From Candidatus Thiosymbion ectosymbiont of Catanema sp. Cochon2018 (GTDB lineage Bacteria; Pseudomonadota; Gammaproteobacteria; Chromatiales; Chromatiaceae): a stretch of DNA of 64,000 nucleotides. Below, in pieces: positions 35,760-46,597 of this stretch. A program made the translations under genes and the position numbers. Under the pieces are notes generated by a model, which saw only the letters and a list, made by a program, of their open reading frames with translations, ran no database searches and was not told the DNA's origin. The stretch spans positions 292,465 through 356,464 of the forward strand of contig WYCW01000003.1 in NCBI GenBank assembly GCA_011392765.1, in the 5' to 3' direction. Within the stretch, counting starts at the first letter, position 1. Every line of letters begins with the position of its first letter.

Positions 35760-37323
35760 TCAGCTATCGACACCCCGCTCCAACTCCCCCTGACGGCGCA
35801 GCTCGCGCTTGAGGATCTTACCCGCCGCATTTCTGGGTAGGTCCTGGCACAGCTCGATTCGGCGGGGGATCTCGTGGCGGCCCAGGTGTTCCCTGCACCA
35901 GTCCCGCACCTGTGCCGGGTCCACCTGCGCCCCCGGTTTGGGCACGACAAAGGCGATGGGGAGCTCGCCGTGCAGTCGGTGGGGCTCGCCCACCACCGCC
36001 GCATCGGCGATGTCCGGATGCCGGTAGAGCACCTCCTCGATCATGCGCGGGTAGACATTCATGCCGTTGCTGATGATCAGGTCCTTAGATGCGATCGACC
36101 AGAAAAAAATAGCCGTCCGCATCCCGATAGCCCAGATCGCCGGTGCGGAACCAATTGCCCCAAAAGCTCTCCCGGGTCTGCGCCTCCAGCCCCCAGTAAC
36201 CCCGCATGACATTGGCGCCCCGGACGCAGACCTCACCGTGCTCGCCGGTCGCGAGCCAAGTTCCATCCGGGCCAGCGATGCGCAGCTCGACGCCCGGGAT
36301 CGGGAGACCCACGGAGCCCGGTTTGCGCGGCCCCGTCGGCGGGTTCACGCAGGTAACGGGGGCGCACTCGGTAGGCCCGTCGCCCTCCAGGATCGGGATG
36401 CCGAAACGTTCCTCGAAGGACGCCATCAGGGCCTGCGGCATAGCGGCGCCGCCCGACACGCACAGGCGCACCGAGGTCCACTGGTCACGGGTCCGGTCGT
36501 CCACCCGCAACAGCAAGTTATACATGCTCGGCACACCCAGGAAGACCGTGGCACCGTGCTCGGCGATGGCAGCGCTTACCGGTTTGGGTTCGAACTGGCT
36601 GACGATCACCATTCCGAGGCCATGGAGCAGGGGGGTGAGCATGCCCACCGTGGCCGCGAAGGCGTGGAACATGGGCAGCACCACCAGCACCCGATCGCGG
36701 CCGGGCTCCAATGCCAATGCTTGCCCGATGCTGGTCGTGTTCACCCGCAGGTTGGTGTGGCTGAGCATGGCGCCCTTGGGCCGCCCGGTGGTGCCGGACG
36801 TGTAAAGGATGGCCGCCAGGTGCCGATCGGCGTCGAGCACCGGGGCGGGCGGCTTATCCGGTGTCGCAATGAGCTCGTCCAGAGACGGGTCCGTGCCGGC
36901 ACTGGCGCCGATCCTGATCGAGATTTCCAACTCGGGGACTGATCCACGTATCTGCTCCGCTGCCTCCGCCAGGGCTTGGTGATAGCAGAATCCCCTGGCG
37001 CCGGAATCGGTCAGAATGAAGGCGACCTCCTTGGGATTGAGCATCAGATTGATGGGCACCACCGTCGCGCCGGTCTTGAGGATTCCGAGATAGGCAACCA
37101 CGAACTCGGGGGCGTTGGGGCAGTACAGGCCGATCCGGTCGCCGGGCTCGATGCCCCGCCCTGCCAGACCCGCCGCAACCCCGTCCGAGGCCCGATCCAG
37201 TGCCGCGAAGGTCCAGGTCGGCCCGGCACCTGACAGCACCGGCTGATCGGCGCGGGCAACGGCAACGGCGCGGAAGCGATCGGGAATCGTGTCCCGGGGC
37301 CCTGTACTTATGCTCATTGGCAC
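35760..37323 (-). pseudogene. long-chain acyl-CoA synthetase-type ligase, frameshifted
   Basis: A class I adenylate-forming enzyme of about 520 residues read in two frames. The first (37323 to about 36085) has YTSGTTGRPKGAMLSH, GDGPTECAPV and WFRTGDLGYRD. It stops just after the A8 hinge (FFLVDRI). The second resumes SKDLIISNGMNVYPRMIEE to the C-terminal lysine motif (NAAGKILKRELR). One extra base near 36090, close to a seven-T run, explains the break. It would activate a carboxylic acid as acyl-CoA. A sequencing error is possible, since everything else is intact. Confidence 0.85.
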
Positions 37324-37487
37324 AACTACCTCCTGGTTTGCCTCATATGTTTGGTAGAGAAGTCTTGGTAGTGGTAAATTTTCAAGTGGTCAGAGTAGAA
37401 AGGTTCATTAACCACTCTCCATTATCCTATGTCGTTTTCCGCCGATCACCTGGAAAAAAAGCGCGGCCTTGGGGGCGCAACATCGCT

Positions 37488-37656
37488 AGAGGGCGTTCTC
37501 AATTGAGCCAAATCATCATAAAAATCAAGCCCGTAGGCTGGGTTACGGCCAGGGACGGCCAAACCCAGCACACGGTATTGCGGATCGGAAAAGCTGGGTT
37601 TCGTTCCTCAACCCAGCTACAACACTTAGATGATTTATTAATTGAGAACGCCCCCT
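37488..37656. repeat. MITE-like element, second copy of 2861-3037
   Basis: Inverted orientation relative to 2861-3037: left end agagggcgttctcaatt, right end aattgagaacgccccct, same gtaggctgggtt core. Between it and engB, 37746 carries cagggcgagcacgcataaat, one end of the 212-bp element. Confidence 0.78.
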
Positions 37657-37894
37657 GGTACGGATGTTCTCAACCACCGATAACGTCGAGCCGGCAGGAT
37701 TTGCACGGAAGATTTGTCCGCAAATCAAGAGCCGTCGATGATGGCAGGGCGAGCACGCATAAATTCCTTATCGATCAATAAGTTGCTACCGGAAGTGTCG
37801 ATTGGGCAAAGTCGTAGGATGGGCAGTGAGCCCTGGCCGGGCAGGGACGCCCGGCCAGCGGCGAACCGCATCTGTATTAGCGGGGGCAAACGAC

Positions 37895-38548
37895 ATGCAG
37901 CGTGGCAGCAAATCCATAAGTGACGGGCATAACCCCGAGCCCCCCATCAATCCCTTTTACCAGCGCGCCCGCTTTGTCGCGGCCGCGGCCGGGACAGATC
38001 GAATGCCGCCGGATCACGGTCGGGAAGTGGCCTTTGCCGGACGTTCCAACGCCGGCAAGTCCAGCGCCATCAACACGATCTGTCACCGCAGGCAGCTCGC
38101 CAGGACCAGTAAGACGCCGGGGCGGACCCAACAGCTAGTCTTTTTTGCGCTGGACGAGACTCGCCGCCTGGTGGATTTGCCCGGATACGGTTACGCTACG
38201 GTCTCCGAGACAATAAAACTCCGGTGGCAGCGGTTGCTGGCGTCCTATCTCGAACGGCGGCGGTCCCTGGCGGGACTGGTAGTGGTAATGGACATCCGTC
38301 ATCCACTGACGGCATTCGATCGCCGGATGATCGAATGGGGCCGGCAATGGGAGCTGGAGCTGCTTCTGCTGTTGACGAAAAGCGATAAGCTCAAGCGCGG
38401 TGCGGCACATGCCGAGCTGGACCGGGTCGCAAAAGCCGTAGCCGCCGCCGGAAGATGCGTCCATGTCGAGCTCTTTTCGGCCCGAACGCGTTCAGGGATA
38501 GAATCGGTCCACAGGCTGCTGGACCGGTGGCTCGACGTCGAAGGTTAG
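37895..38548 (+). CDS. engB: ribosome biogenesis GTPase EngB (YihA)
   Basis: 217 residues. G1 GRSNAGKSS near 45, G2 Thr in KTPGRTQQL, G3 DLPGYGYA and G4 TKSDKL; G5 SARTRSG. Needed for late 50S ribosome assembly. The longer frame from 37802 is repeat sequence; the ATG at 37895 follows cggggg and gives the normal length. Confidence 0.94.
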   Translation: MQRGSKSISDGHNPEPPINPFYQRARFVAAAAGTDRMPPDHGREVAFAGRSNAGKSSAINTICHRRQLARTSKTPGRTQQLVFFALDETRRLVDLPGYGYATVSETIKLRWQRLLASYLERRRSLAGLVVVMDIRHPLTAFDRRMIEWGRQWELELLLLLTKSDKLKRGAAHAELDRVAKAVAAAGRCVHVELFSARTRSGIESVHRLLDRWLDVEG

Positions 38549-38923
38549 CGGTTTCCGTACGAAGATTCACGCATCAATGGTCTGAGGCCAGGGCGAGCGC
38601 GTATAAATCCTTCCGAAAACATGCTCTTGTAGGTTGGGCAAAGCTCGTAGGATGCGGTGAGCGTGTGTTGTCCTTTCCGGACTGCATCACCGCCAGGCGC
38701 GAACCGCATCTTTGGACGGTGCGCCGTGCCCAACGAAATGCTGATGTTGGGCACGCCGGATCGTCCCTGATCCGGCTTTGCCCAACCTACGCGCTCCGCG
38801 CCGGCGCTTGGGAGCCGGTAGCCCGTAGGCTGGGTTACGGCCAGGGACGGCCCAACCCAGCACACGGTATTGCGGATCGGAAAAGCTGGGTTTCGTTTCT
38901 TGCCACCCAGCCTACAACACTTA
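38549..38923. repeat. overlapping dispersed repeats after engB
   Basis: Starts of the 212-bp element (38588), a gtaggttgggcaaag palindrome with the ggatgcggtgagcg insert (38632-38790), then a gtaggctgggttac palindrome (38827-38915) whose outer part is displaced by the IS5. No gene. Confidence 0.65.
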
Positions 38924-39086
38924 GAACCTGTTTACGATCTTTGTGTCAAAGTGATTTTGGTCGTGGTAAATTTTTAGCTGATAGCGTGGCTGATAGTCCA
39001 AATCCGCCGAGCGGCATAGCGGCCCAACCTACCCGCTACCAGTTAGAGATTTACTGCTACCGTGATTTTGACACCAAGAGAGAGCG

Positions 39087-39419
39087 ATGAGAAATTCCTA
39101 CCCCAGTGATATAAGCCGAGAGCAGTTCGAGTCGATACAAGCTTTATTCGAGCAGGCCAGAAAGAAGACCAAGCCACGAGTAGTTGATTTATATAATGTT
39201 TTTTGCGCTATTTTGTATGTATTGAAAAGTGGCTGCCAATGGCGAATGCTCCCCCGTGATTTTCCGAAATGGCAGCTGGTGTATAAATACTTTCGTCACT
39301 GGAGTCAAAGACCCTCTGATGATGAGCGAAGCCTGCTGGAGCAGGCCTTAAAAAAATGTGGTTGGCGCGGCCCGTATCAACCGTGGTCGGAACGAGAAGA
39401 CAACCTTCGTGATCGTTGA
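39087..39419 (+). CDS. IS5-family transposase, first frame
   Basis: 110 residues with the DUF4096-type N-terminal domain (DLYNVFCAILYVLKSGCQWRMLPRDFP). It overlaps the second frame by about 60 bp in a different phase. In many IS5 elements the two frames are joined by translational frameshifting; here the shift is +1 (or -2). Confidence 0.85.
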   Translation: MRNSYPSDISREQFESIQALFEQARKKTKPRVVDLYNVFCAILYVLKSGCQWRMLPRDFPKWQLVYKYFRHWSQRPSDDERSLLEQALKKCGWRGPYQPWSEREDNLRDR

Positions 39420-39879
39420 TGCACAAAGCGTAAAGAATACCGACACGGCAGAGCAGAAAGGTTATGACGCGGGGAAGAAGGTATCGGGAATTAAACGGCA
39501 TCTTGCCGTGGATACGCAAGGGCTGCCCCATGCGATTGCCGTTACGACCGCGGAGGTTACCGATAGAGTAGGCGCACTGGTGGCTTTCTGTGAACATCGA
39601 GACCGCTTGTCAGCGGTAACGAACGTGCTGGTTGATGGCGGTTATACGGGGCAGCCATTTGCCGATGCCGTACAGAAAGCTCTGGGGGCGACGGTGGAGG
39701 TTGCCAAGCGAAACGAGCTGCACACCTTTGCCGTGATGCCCAAACGGTGGGTGGTCGAGCGCTCTTTTGCTTGGTTGGAGAAGTGTCGAAGGTTATGGAA
39801 AAACTGCGAGCGAAAACTCAATACCAGCTTGCAATTTGTTACCTTGGCTTTTCTGGCCTTGTTACTCCAAAGATCGTAA
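39358..39879 (+). CDS. IS5-family transposase, catalytic second frame
   Basis: Carries the DDE domain: VIVDAQSVKNT (first Asp), VLVDGGYTG (second Asp) and VVERSFAWLEKCRRL (Glu in the Y(2)R(3)E(6)K-like signature). The useful part starts about residue 12 after the frame switch. The element looks complete and could be active. Confidence 0.85.
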   Translation: MVGAARINRGRNEKTTFVIVDAQSVKNTDTAEQKGYDAGKKVSGIKRHLAVDTQGLPHAIAVTTAEVTDRVGALVAFCEHRDRLSAVTNVLVDGGYTGQPFADAVQKALGATVEVAKRNELHTFAVMPKRWVVERSFAWLEKCRRLWKNCERKLNTSLQFVTLAFLALLLQRS

Positions 39880-39920
39880 ACAGGCTCTTAGATGATTTAT
39901 TAATTGAGAACGCCTCCTGG

Positions 39921-40213
39921 GATTCCTTGAATGACCGGATGTTGTGCAAATGAGTCAAATTTCGCCAACGTCTAACCCCTCTCGTAATCGTGATCGTGGT
40001 CGTGGTCGAAGCCGCCGTAGGAGGGACCGCATTCTTTCGCCGTTCGTGGTCTCCGGAGGTCCCGGCCAGGTACCGGGTCGAAACCCGTAGCCATCAGGTT
40101 TTCCGTGCCCGCTTTGCCTGGCGTCGCCGATCACGATCACGATCACGGTTCCGCTTTCGATCGCGATAGAGCGATGATCACGGCTCGTCGGTCTGAGGCG
40201 AAGCCTCGCTAGG
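39921..40213. repeat. 300-bp dispersed repeat, third copy
   Basis: Same as 18837-19132 in the same orientation (gattccttgaatgaccgg ... cctcgctagg). Its right edge includes the TAG stop codon of rnt. Confidence 0.85.
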
Positions 40214-40892
40214 TCGTGTTGACAGTGCAGGTCGCCTCCCACGGGCGATCCGGATCCAGCTCCCGCCACCTGTTGACGATTCCGCAGAACAACTTTGCCG
40301 TTTGCTCCACATCATAGACGGCCGTGTGCGCCTCGCTGCTTTTCCAACCCAGGCCCGCCGTCCGGGCGGCCTGGGCCAGAACTGTCTGCCCATAGGCAAG
40401 CCCCGCCAGAGACACGGTGTCGAAGACACTGAAGGCGTGGAACGGACTGCGCTTGAAATCGGTGCGCTCTACGGCAGCCTTGACGAATCCCAGGTCAAAG
40501 GCGGCGTTGTGCCCGACCAGGATGGCACGGTTACACCCGGACGACTTCACGGCTTTGCGGACCGGCGTGAGGATGCGGGTGAGGGCCTCTCGCTCCGGGA
40601 CCGCATCGCGGAATGGGTGATCCGGATCGATACCGTTGAAGGCCAGTGCCCGTGGATCGATCTCGGAGCCGATGAACGGCAACACGTGACAGGATAGGGT
40701 CGGGGCAGGTATCAGCAAGCCGTTGTCATTCATGTGAATGATGCTGGCCGCTATTTCCAGCAGTGGATGGCGCTGGGGGTCGAATCCCCCTGTTTCCACG
40801 TCCACCACTACCGGCAGGAAGCCACGGAACCGCCGTGCAATCGCAGGTTTGGCGTGCTCGTCCATCATCTCGACGTAGGTAAAAAAAGGCAT
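40209..40892 (-). CDS. rnt: ribonuclease T
   Basis: 227 residues, DEDDh exonuclease: [11 protein letters not shown] (Asp-Glu), [11 protein letters not shown] (Asp) and [12 protein letters not shown] (His-Asp). It trims the 3' ends of tRNAs and other stable RNAs. The open frame extends to 41126, but the ATG at 40892 gives the normal RNase T length. Divergent from ydbH with 58 bp between starts. The TAG stop is the edge of a 300-bp repeat. Confidence 0.94.
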   Translation of the reverse strand: MPFFTYVEMMDEHAKPAIARRFRGFLPVVVDVETGGFDPQRHPLLEIAASIIHMNDNGLLIPAPTLSCHVLPFIGSEIDPRALAFNGIDPDHPFRDAVPEREALTRILTPVRKAVKSSGCNRAILVGHNAAFDLGFVKAAVERTDFKRSPFHAFSVFDTVSLAGLAYGQTVLAQAARTAGLGWKSSEAHTAVYDVEQTAKLFCGIVNRWRELDPDRPWEATCTVNTT

Positions 40893-40950
40893 AAGACTTC
40901 GGACCCCGGTAGAATCTCCGGAATCTCGAAATCCCGGAATCTCGTGGGGG

Positions 40951-43900
40951 ATGAAAAGAACGGTTCGAGTTTTGGCATTGTCATTGTCGGTCCTTGCCGC
41001 GGCAATCATCGGGGCTGGGATGCTCCTGGTGGATTGGGCGAAGGGTCGGCTCGCCGCGAGCGGTCTGGGCGATGTCGATTTTACCGTCGAAGGCCTTGCT
41101 CTCGACCGGTTATCGCTCTCGAACATCCGCTTTGGGTCCAGTCGAGAGCAGCGTCTGGAGCGGCTTACCGTTTTTTTTCGTCCGCTCCGGTTGTTGCGCA
41201 GTCACCTCTTGGACCGGGTCCTGATCGAAAGCGCGGATCTACGCTTCATCCGGGGGGATGATAGCGTTCCCCGTCTCGCGGGTGTATCCCTGCCCGAGAC
41301 ATCAGGGACCGAGGCCTGCCTAAAGGTGCCCGCGATCCCTGTCACGCGCTTCGAGCTGCGAACCAGTCGTCTGAACCTGGAGACGGGAACGGGGGCGTTG
41401 CGCATTCCACTGCGCGGGACAATGACGCAAGCGGACGGCAGGGCCTGGATGCTCGACGCCCAACTGGGAGTACGCTACCGGGATGCGCACGGGGAGCTCG
41501 CGCTGCAGGCACAACTGGCCCCGGACGGCACGCTGGAGGCGGAGCTGGATCTATCCGGCGCCGAAGGGTGGCTTCCCGGTGGGCTGGATACTCTGGGCGG
41601 GGGCCGGTTCACTCTGGAGTGGGACGGATGCAAGCAACTCTCCGGGACCGGCAGCCTGGCGCTACTCCTGGCCGGATCGCCCGTGGCGCTCGATGTGCAG
41701 GACGCCAAAGCCGGGGGCGAGGGTGAGGCGCTCGCCTTCGCAGTGGACCTGGACGCATCGGATCTGGATCTGGCCGTTCTGGGTAGGCTGGCGGGATTCG
41801 ACACCGGTCTCAAGGGTCGGACATCCTTGCAGGCCCGGCTCGAAGGGGCCTTGCCCGTCCTTTCCGAGCGCTTGTTGGAAGAAGCCTCGGCGAACGGACG
41901 GGTTTCCCTCCAAATCAAGGAGGGCACCTTTCCCGGCTGGGCGGCGGAGACGCCGGGTGAGGTCGCGCTGGATGTCCGGGCCGACAAGACCCAGGGTGAA
42001 GCACTCGCTTTCGGATTGGACCTGGACACATCGGATCTGGATCTGGCCGTTTTGGATGGACTGGCGGGATTCGATACCGGCCTCAAGGGTCGGGCATCCT
42101 TGCAGGCCCGGCTCGAAGGGGCCTTGCCCATCCTTTCCGAGCGCTTGTTGGAAGCAGCCTCGGCGAACGGACGGGTTTCCCTCCACATCGAGGACGGCAC
42201 CCTTCCCGGCTGGGTGGCGAAAACGCCGGGTGAGGTCGCGCTGGATGTCCGGGCCGACAAGACCCAGGGTGAAGCGCTCGCTTTCGGATTGGACCTGGAC
42301 ACATCGCGCCTGGATCTGGCCGCTCTGGGTAAACTGGCGGGATTCGGTGCCGGTCTCGACGGCCGGGCATCCTTGCAGGCTCGGATCGAGGGGGCCCTGC
42401 CTATCCTTCCCGAGCGCTTGTTGGAAGCAGCCTCGGCGAGCGGACGGGTCTCCCTCCACATCGAAAACGGCGCCCTTCCCGACCTGGTAGCGGGGGTATC
42501 GAGTGACGTCGCGGTGGACCTCTCTTTATCCGACGCCTCGCTCCTGGCCGAACTCACATCGCCCTGGAAGGTAACCGGTCGCCTGCTCAGCCTCGATCCG
42601 GCCGCGACTTTTCGGCTCTCCGCCGTCACCGGCCACGGTCTCAGGTTCACCTCGAGTACCGGTCTTGCGCGCTGGACCGCCGCGGGTCCGGTCGACTTTG
42701 TGTTGGAGAGTCCATCCTGGCCGAGGCTTGCGGGGACTGCATCCGGCCGGGTCGAGCAGGCGCCGGAAGACGGGCTCCGATTCGATCTGAAACGGCTCCA
42801 GCTCGCTCCCACCAACTGGACCCGCGACGGAATGGAAATCCGGGTGAAGGCACTGAACGCCCAACTGGCAGGAACAGTGTCGCGTATGCAGGGCCAGGCT
42901 TCCGCTCGGTTCGATGCCTTCGACGACGCCGTCGAGGGCCGCCTGAGCGGAGGCGAAGTCGAGCTGCGGGGGCGTTTGACGCAGGCGGACGGTGGCCTCC
43001 TGCTCGCAGTGGAAGACTGCATATCGGTAGCGGCAAAACGCCTGGAGTTGAAGGCAGTCCGGTGGCTGCGTCCCGTCGATCTGTGCGTCCGCCAGACCGA
43101 GGGCAGGCCGCTGTTGCGCCTCGATCCCACCCGAAAAACCTGGTCACTGGCGCTGACCCTACCCAGCCATCCCGTAGTCCTGGCGGTCGAGCATGAACAG
43201 AACCCCGCCAAGCTCGCTGGCACCATGCCCCAGGTGAGCCTGTCCGCGACCTTCGATCCGACCGCGAAGGCGCCCGGCCTGGCGCTGCACACCCAGGGAG
43301 GGCGCCTGGAGCTCTCCGAGCAGGCGGTAGCCGTTTCGGACCTCGAGCTCTCCTTGCTTCAAGATCAAACCGCCTCGATAACCTTAAAAAACGCGGTTGC
43401 GGACAGTCTTGCGATCCCTCCCGACTTCCCGGCTCTGGCGCTGACGGGCAAGGCAGACGGTCAATTGGACGGGACCATGAAGTTCACGCTCGCGGCCCAG
43501 GGACGCGAGGTACCGCTCAAGCTCTCCGCCAAGGGTGAGCATGACGTGGGGTTGGCCATCGGCGAGCTGAGCTATGAGCTCGACAAGATTCGATTCGCGC
43601 CGCAAGGACTCCAGCCGGGTGACCTGGTCCCCGCGGTAAGGGAGTTCATCAATAAGGCGCGCGGCTCGTTGGCCATGAGCGGAGGTCTTTCCTGGGTCGC
43701 GGGTGTTCCCGCCACCTACCTGCGTCTCGCGTTGCGCGATCTGGGGTTCGATGCGGCAGGGCTAGCGGTCAGGGGAATCAACACGCGGTTCGAGCGCGCG
43801 GGGCGGACAGTTCGCAACCGGTTGGCCACCCAGGAAATCCGGGTCGATCTCCTCGACATCGGCATACCTTTGCGCAATGGCCTGATTCGGTTCCACACCA

Positions 43901-44478
43901 GAAAGGCACCGGCCGTTCATTTCGAGCAGGTCCGTTTCGCGTGGGGTGACGGCAGCGTGGGGATAGAACCCTTCGCGGTACGGTTGGACCGGCTTGCGGC
44001 GGAACACGCCATCGTTCTCACATGCAGCGAGATCGGATTGAACGCCCTGTTCGATCTGATCTCGATCGATGGGTTGGAGGGTACCGGGAGCTTGGGCGGG
44101 CGAGTGCCGCTGCACATCCTCGGCTCCGAGGTCACGATCGACCAAGGCTCGATCAGTACCGAAGCGCCCGGTGTGTTGCGCTATCGACCCCGGGAAAAAC
44201 CGGCGTTTTTCAAGAAAAACAGCCAAACCGAGCTCCTGTTCGAGGCCCTGCAGAATTTCCATTACGAATCCCTGTCCATCGGGGTGAACGGCAGAACCCA
44301 CGATAACCTACAGCTCTCGATTTCTCTCGCGGGTGCCAATCCCGACCTATACGACGGCCACCCGTTCAAGCTGAACTTCAATATCGGTGGGGAGCTTGAT
44401 ACGATTGTCCAACGTAACCTATCGATCGCAACATTCGCCGAAAGGTTCGGGGAACTTATGTCCCGCTATCTGCGGTGA
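40951..44478 (+). CDS. ydbH: YdbH-family intermembrane phospholipid transport protein
   Basis: 1175 residues: one N-terminal membrane anchor ([23 protein letters not shown]), then a long beta-rich AsmA-like bridge. TamB, YhdP and YdbH of this class span the periplasm and carry phospholipids to the outer membrane. Residues about 258-530 are three tandem 91-residue repeats (273-bp units), so the protein is longer than E. coli YdbH (about 880). First gene of ydbH-ynbE-ydbL; good gggggat site before the ATG. Confidence 0.9.
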   Translation: MKRTVRVLALSLSVLAAAIIGAGMLLVDWAKGRLAASGLGDVDFTVEGLALDRLSLSNIRFGSSREQRLERLTVFFRPLRLLRSHLLDRVLIESADLRFIRGDDSVPRLAGVSLPETSGTEACLKVPAIPVTRFELRTSRLNLETGTGALRIPLRGTMTQADGRAWMLDAQLGVRYRDAHGELALQAQLAPDGTLEAELDLSGAEGWLPGGLDTLGGGRFTLEWDGCKQLSGTGSLALLLAGSPVALDVQDAKAGGEGEALAFAVDLDASDLDLAVLGRLAGFDTGLKGRTSLQARLEGALPVLSERLLEEASANGRVSLQIKEGTFPGWAAETPGEVALDVRADKTQGEALAFGLDLDTSDLDLAVLDGLAGFDTGLKGRASLQARLEGALPILSERLLEAASANGRVSLHIEDGTLPGWVAKTPGEVALDVRADKTQGEALAFGLDLDTSRLDLAALGKLAGFGAGLDGRASLQARIEGALPILPERLLEAASASGRVSLHIENGALPDLVAGVSSDVAVDLSLSDASLLAELTSPWKVTGRLLSLDPAATFRLSAVTGHGLRFTSSTGLARWTAAGPVDFVLESPSWPRLAGTASGRVEQAPEDGLRFDLKRLQLAPTNWTRDGMEIRVKALNAQLAGTVSRMQGQASARFDAFDDAVEGRLSGGEVELRGRLTQADGGLLLAVEDCISVAAKRLELKAVRWLRPVDLCVRQTEGRPLLRLDPTRKTWSLALTLPSHPVVLAVEHEQNPAKLAGTMPQVSLSATFDPTAKAPGLALHTQGGRLELSEQAVAVSDLELSLLQDQTASITLKNAVADSLAIPPDFPALALTGKADGQLDGTMKFTLAAQGREVPLKLSAKGEHDVGLAIGELSYELDKIRFAPQGLQPGDLVPAVREFINKARGSLAMSGGLSWVAGVPATYLRLALRDLGFDAAGLAVRGINTRFERAGRTVRNRLATQEIRVDLLDIGIPLRNGLIRFHTRKAPAVHFEQVRFAWGDGSVGIEPFAVRLDRLAAEHAIVLTCSEIGLNALFDLISIDGLEGTGSLGGRVPLHILGSEVTIDQGSISTEAPGVLRYRPREKPAFFKKNSQTELLFEALQNFHYESLSIGVNGRTHDNLQLSISLAGANPDLYDGHPFKLNFNIGGELDTIVQRNLSIATFAERFGELMSRYLR
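41722..42540 (+). repeat. three tandem 273-bp units inside ydbH
   Basis: Units start at 41722, 41995 and 42268. Each encodes GEALAFxxDLDxSxLDLA ... SLQARxEGALP ... RLLExASAxGRVSLxI. Units 1-2-3 are highly similar; the third diverges after 42480. Exact 91-codon periodicity keeps the frame. Confidence 0.9.
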
Positions 44479-44529
44479 ACCTATCGGAAAGAGGGCCGGG
44501 TTGCGTGCGGATCCGGACTTGGGAGGGCA

Positions 44530-44838
44530 ATGCCTGTGTGGATGCCGAAGTGGATGGTTGGCACTGAAAAGTGGGGCCGACAAGAAACCGTGACGCGCGA
44601 CCTTCGGGCCCGGTCCGGGGGTGTAGGTGTGGTATCGGGGATCATTTGGGTCCTGCTGGCGGCGACCGCCGCTGTAGGCTGCTCGCCGAGCGTCAAGGTC
44701 GAAGCGCCTGAAAAGCCCATCGAGATCAATGTCAACGTGAAAATCGACCAAGAGGTCAGAATCAAGCTCGACGAGAGCGTCGAGCGTACCCTGGAGGAGA
44801 ACCCGGAGCTCTTCGGAATCGAGGAGACAAAACCATGA
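44530..44838 (+). CDS. ynbE: YnbE-like outer-membrane lipoprotein
   Basis: 102 residues in the longest form: signal sequence ending in AVGC (lipobox), then a short acidic tail PIEINVNVKIDQEVRIKLDESVE typical of YnbE. YnbE is the outer-membrane partner that caps the YdbH bridge. The start is uncertain: ATG at 44530, 44542 or 44554, or the GTG at 44590, are all in frame; a ggagg lies at 44522. Overlaps ydbL by 4 bp. Confidence 0.85.
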   Translation: MPVWMPKWMVGTEKWGRQETVTRDLRARSGGVGVVSGIIWVLLAATAAVGCSPSVKVEAPEKPIEINVNVKIDQEVRIKLDESVERTLEENPELFGIEETKP

Positions 44839-45137
44839 AGAAACAAACTGGTATCGGTGTCATCAAGCAGATCGCCTGGGCCGCCCTGTTGACTTCCGTG
44901 TTGCTGTTACCCGCCGTTACCCACGCATTGTCCGTCGGCGAGGCCAAACGAAAGGGACTGGTTACCGAAACCGGCAACGGCTATCTCCGAGCGCAGAAGG
45001 GGTCCGGGGATGTAAAAGAGTTGGTACGCCGAACCAACGCCGCCCGCAAGGCGAAATACCGCCAGATCGCCAACGATCTGAAGGTGGGTGTAGGCGTGGT
45101 CGAAAAGGATTTCGGAAAAAAGCTGGGCGGCCGGTGA
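44835..45137 (+). CDS. ydbL: YdbL-like periplasmic protein (DUF1318)
   Basis: 100 residues: cleavable signal peptide (to about 32, ending THA-LS), then the DUF1318 domain with KGLVTETGNGYLRAQKG and VRRTNAARKAKY. YdbL is a periplasmic chaperone-like regulator of YdbH-YnbE assembly. Its ATG overlaps the ynbE stop. Confidence 0.9.
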   Translation: MKKQTGIGVIKQIAWAALLTSVLLLPAVTHALSVGEAKRKGLVTETGNGYLRAQKGSGDVKELVRRTNAARKAKYRQIANDLKVGVGVVEKDFGKKLGGR

Positions 45138-45265
45138 TGCCGAGCGGTGTTCCTGTGGTGCCTGATCGGTCAGGCCCTTCAGGAGCGCCATCCTAGTGCT
45201 CCTGACGGGCAGGGTGCAATGCCTGCCATAATCTTTTTGATCCGCAGATTACGCAGATTATTTCG

Positions 45266-45466
45266 TTGACTGTAATAAGCGTAATCGTTTTTATTATCCT
45301 CTACAGCGTTCTATATTCATTGACGCTGATTGGGGATAAAGTGGTTAATGTCTCAGCCATCTTATATTGTTCTATAGGGTTGGCTTTCGCTTCATTTCTG
45401 ATTAGCTATTCCCTCTATAATCGAATATCTAAATTAGAAATACTTACTGGAGCACGAAAATGGTGA
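45266..45466 (+). CDS. hypothetical small membrane protein
   Basis: 66 residues with two hydrophobic segments (VISVIVFIILYSVLYSLTLIG; ILYCSIGLAFASFLISYSLY), in DNA more A+T-rich than its surroundings. TTG start just after a tccgcagattacgcagatt repeat, so it may be the tail of a longer gene cut by that repeat. Nothing recognisable lies between 45470 and 45706 apart from a ccggcggt/accgccgg hairpin at 45671-45692. Confidence 0.35.
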   Translation: MTVISVIVFIILYSVLYSLTLIGDKVVNVSAILYCSIGLAFASFLISYSLYNRISKLEILTGARKW

Positions 45467-45706
45467 CAAATGCTATATGGACCGGAGGTAAATTGGACTT
45501 GCATGGAAACAGAGTATCTACGGTGTGCCCCTGCGTCGGAAAACCAGGGATTGGCCGAGTCACTGACGGCCGATAACGCCGCAGCCGCGTTCGCTCGGAC
45601 AGCGGCTCACAACGCCCTTGAAGGTCTGCGGGGGCTTAGGATTTTTCAATACCTCTCCCCGAGGGTGACACCCGGCGGTGGGGTACCGCCGGGGTGGATG
45701 CAGGGG

Positions 45707-46597
45707 TCACTTGTCGCGCCTGTCCATCAGCTGTTCGATGATGGGCTGCAGGATGATCTCCATAGCGAAACCCATTTTCCCGCCGGGCACGACCATGCTG
45801 TTGCGGCGGGTCATGAAAGAATCATGGATCATGGATAACAGATAGGGGAAATCGATATTGAACTTTTTCGGGTCCTGGAACCGGATGATGACGAAGCTCT
45901 CGTCCGGTATCGGGATATCCCGAGCGATGAAGGGATTGGAGGTGTCGACCGTCGGTACGCGCTGGAAATTGATGTCCGTCAAGGTGAATTGGGGCACGAT
46001 GGTGGTGATATAGTCCGGCATGCGGCGCATGATGGTGTCCACGATGGCCTCGGCGGAATAGCCGCGTTCGAGGTTGTCGCGGTGGATTTTCTGAATCCAT
46101 TCCAGGTTGACGATGGGAACGACCCCGACCCCGAGGTCGACGTGCTGGGCGACGTTGTTCTCTTCGGTTACGATCAGTCCGTGCAGACCCTCGTAAAACA
46201 GCAGGTCCGTACCTTCGGGGATGTCCTCCCAAGGCGTGAACTGACCGGGCTCGAGGTCGGTGCTGAGACGCGCGTTGAGCTCCGCCGCCTCTTCGTCGCT
46301 GTGGATGTAGTAGCGCTTCTTGCCGGTACCCGTCTCGCCGTAGCTCCTGAACAGCTCTTCGAGCAGGTCGAAACGGTTCGCGTCCGACCCGAAGTGGCTC
46401 AGGTTGCGATGCGCTTCCGCCGCTTTGGTCATTTCGGCCTTCATCTCGGCGCGGTCGTAGCGATGAAAGCTGTCGCCTTCGATGATGGCGGCGTCGAAGC
46501 CGTCGCGGAGCAAGATGTGCTCGAAGGCCCGCTTGACGGTCGTCGTGCCCGCACCTGAAGAACCGGTAACCGCAACGATCGGATGTTTCTTGGACAT
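45707..46597 (-). CDS. prkB: phosphoribulokinase
   Basis: 296 residues, proteobacterial (class I) type. P-loop GSSGAGTTTVK at 12-22, IIEGDSFHRYDR with the catalytic Asp near 42, and FYEGLHG (Walker B region). It phosphorylates ribulose 5-phosphate to ribulose 1,5-bisphosphate, the step committed to the Calvin-Benson-Bassham cycle, hence the inference of autotrophy. No RuBisCO gene lies in the window. Monocistronic in appearance. Confidence 0.95.
   Translation of the reverse strand: MSKKHPIVAVTGSSGAGTTTVKRAFEHILLRDGFDAAIIEGDSFHRYDRAEMKAEMTKAAEAHRNLSHFGSDANRFDLLEELFRSYGETGTGKKRYYIHSDEEAAELNARLSTDLEPGQFTPWEDIPEGTDLLFYEGLHGLIVTEENNVAQHVDLGVGVVPIVNLEWIQKIHRDNLERGYSAEAIVDTIMRRMPDYITTIVPQFTLTDINFQRVPTVDTSNPFIARDIPIPDESFVIIRFQDPKKFNIDFPYLLSMIHDSFMTRRNSMVVPGGKMGFAMEIILQPIIEQLMDRRDK

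Larger units (their letters stand above)
38924..39887 (+). mobile_element. IS5-family insertion sequence
   Basis: 964 bp, inverted ends GAACCTGTTTACGATCTTTG and GAGCCTGTTTACGATCTTTG (one mismatch), and a TTA direct repeat on both sides (38921-38923, 39888-39890), the TNA duplication typical of several IS5 groups. It sits inside a copy of the 2861-type MITE: joining the flanks restores cacttagatgatttatt seen at 37625. Confidence 0.9.

Noticed and set aside
39087..39879. IS5 transposase as a pseudogene because of its two frames
   Set aside because: Two overlapping frames are normal for many IS5 elements, and the ends and target duplication are intact.
41475..43292. 605-codon open frame on the minus strand
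   Set aside because: It is antisense to ydbH; the Ser/Arg/Pro-rich composition is typical of a shadow frame in G+C-rich DNA.
45470..45838. 122-codon open frame overlapping the end of prkB
   Set aside because: Half is antisense to prkB, and the rest has no motif.
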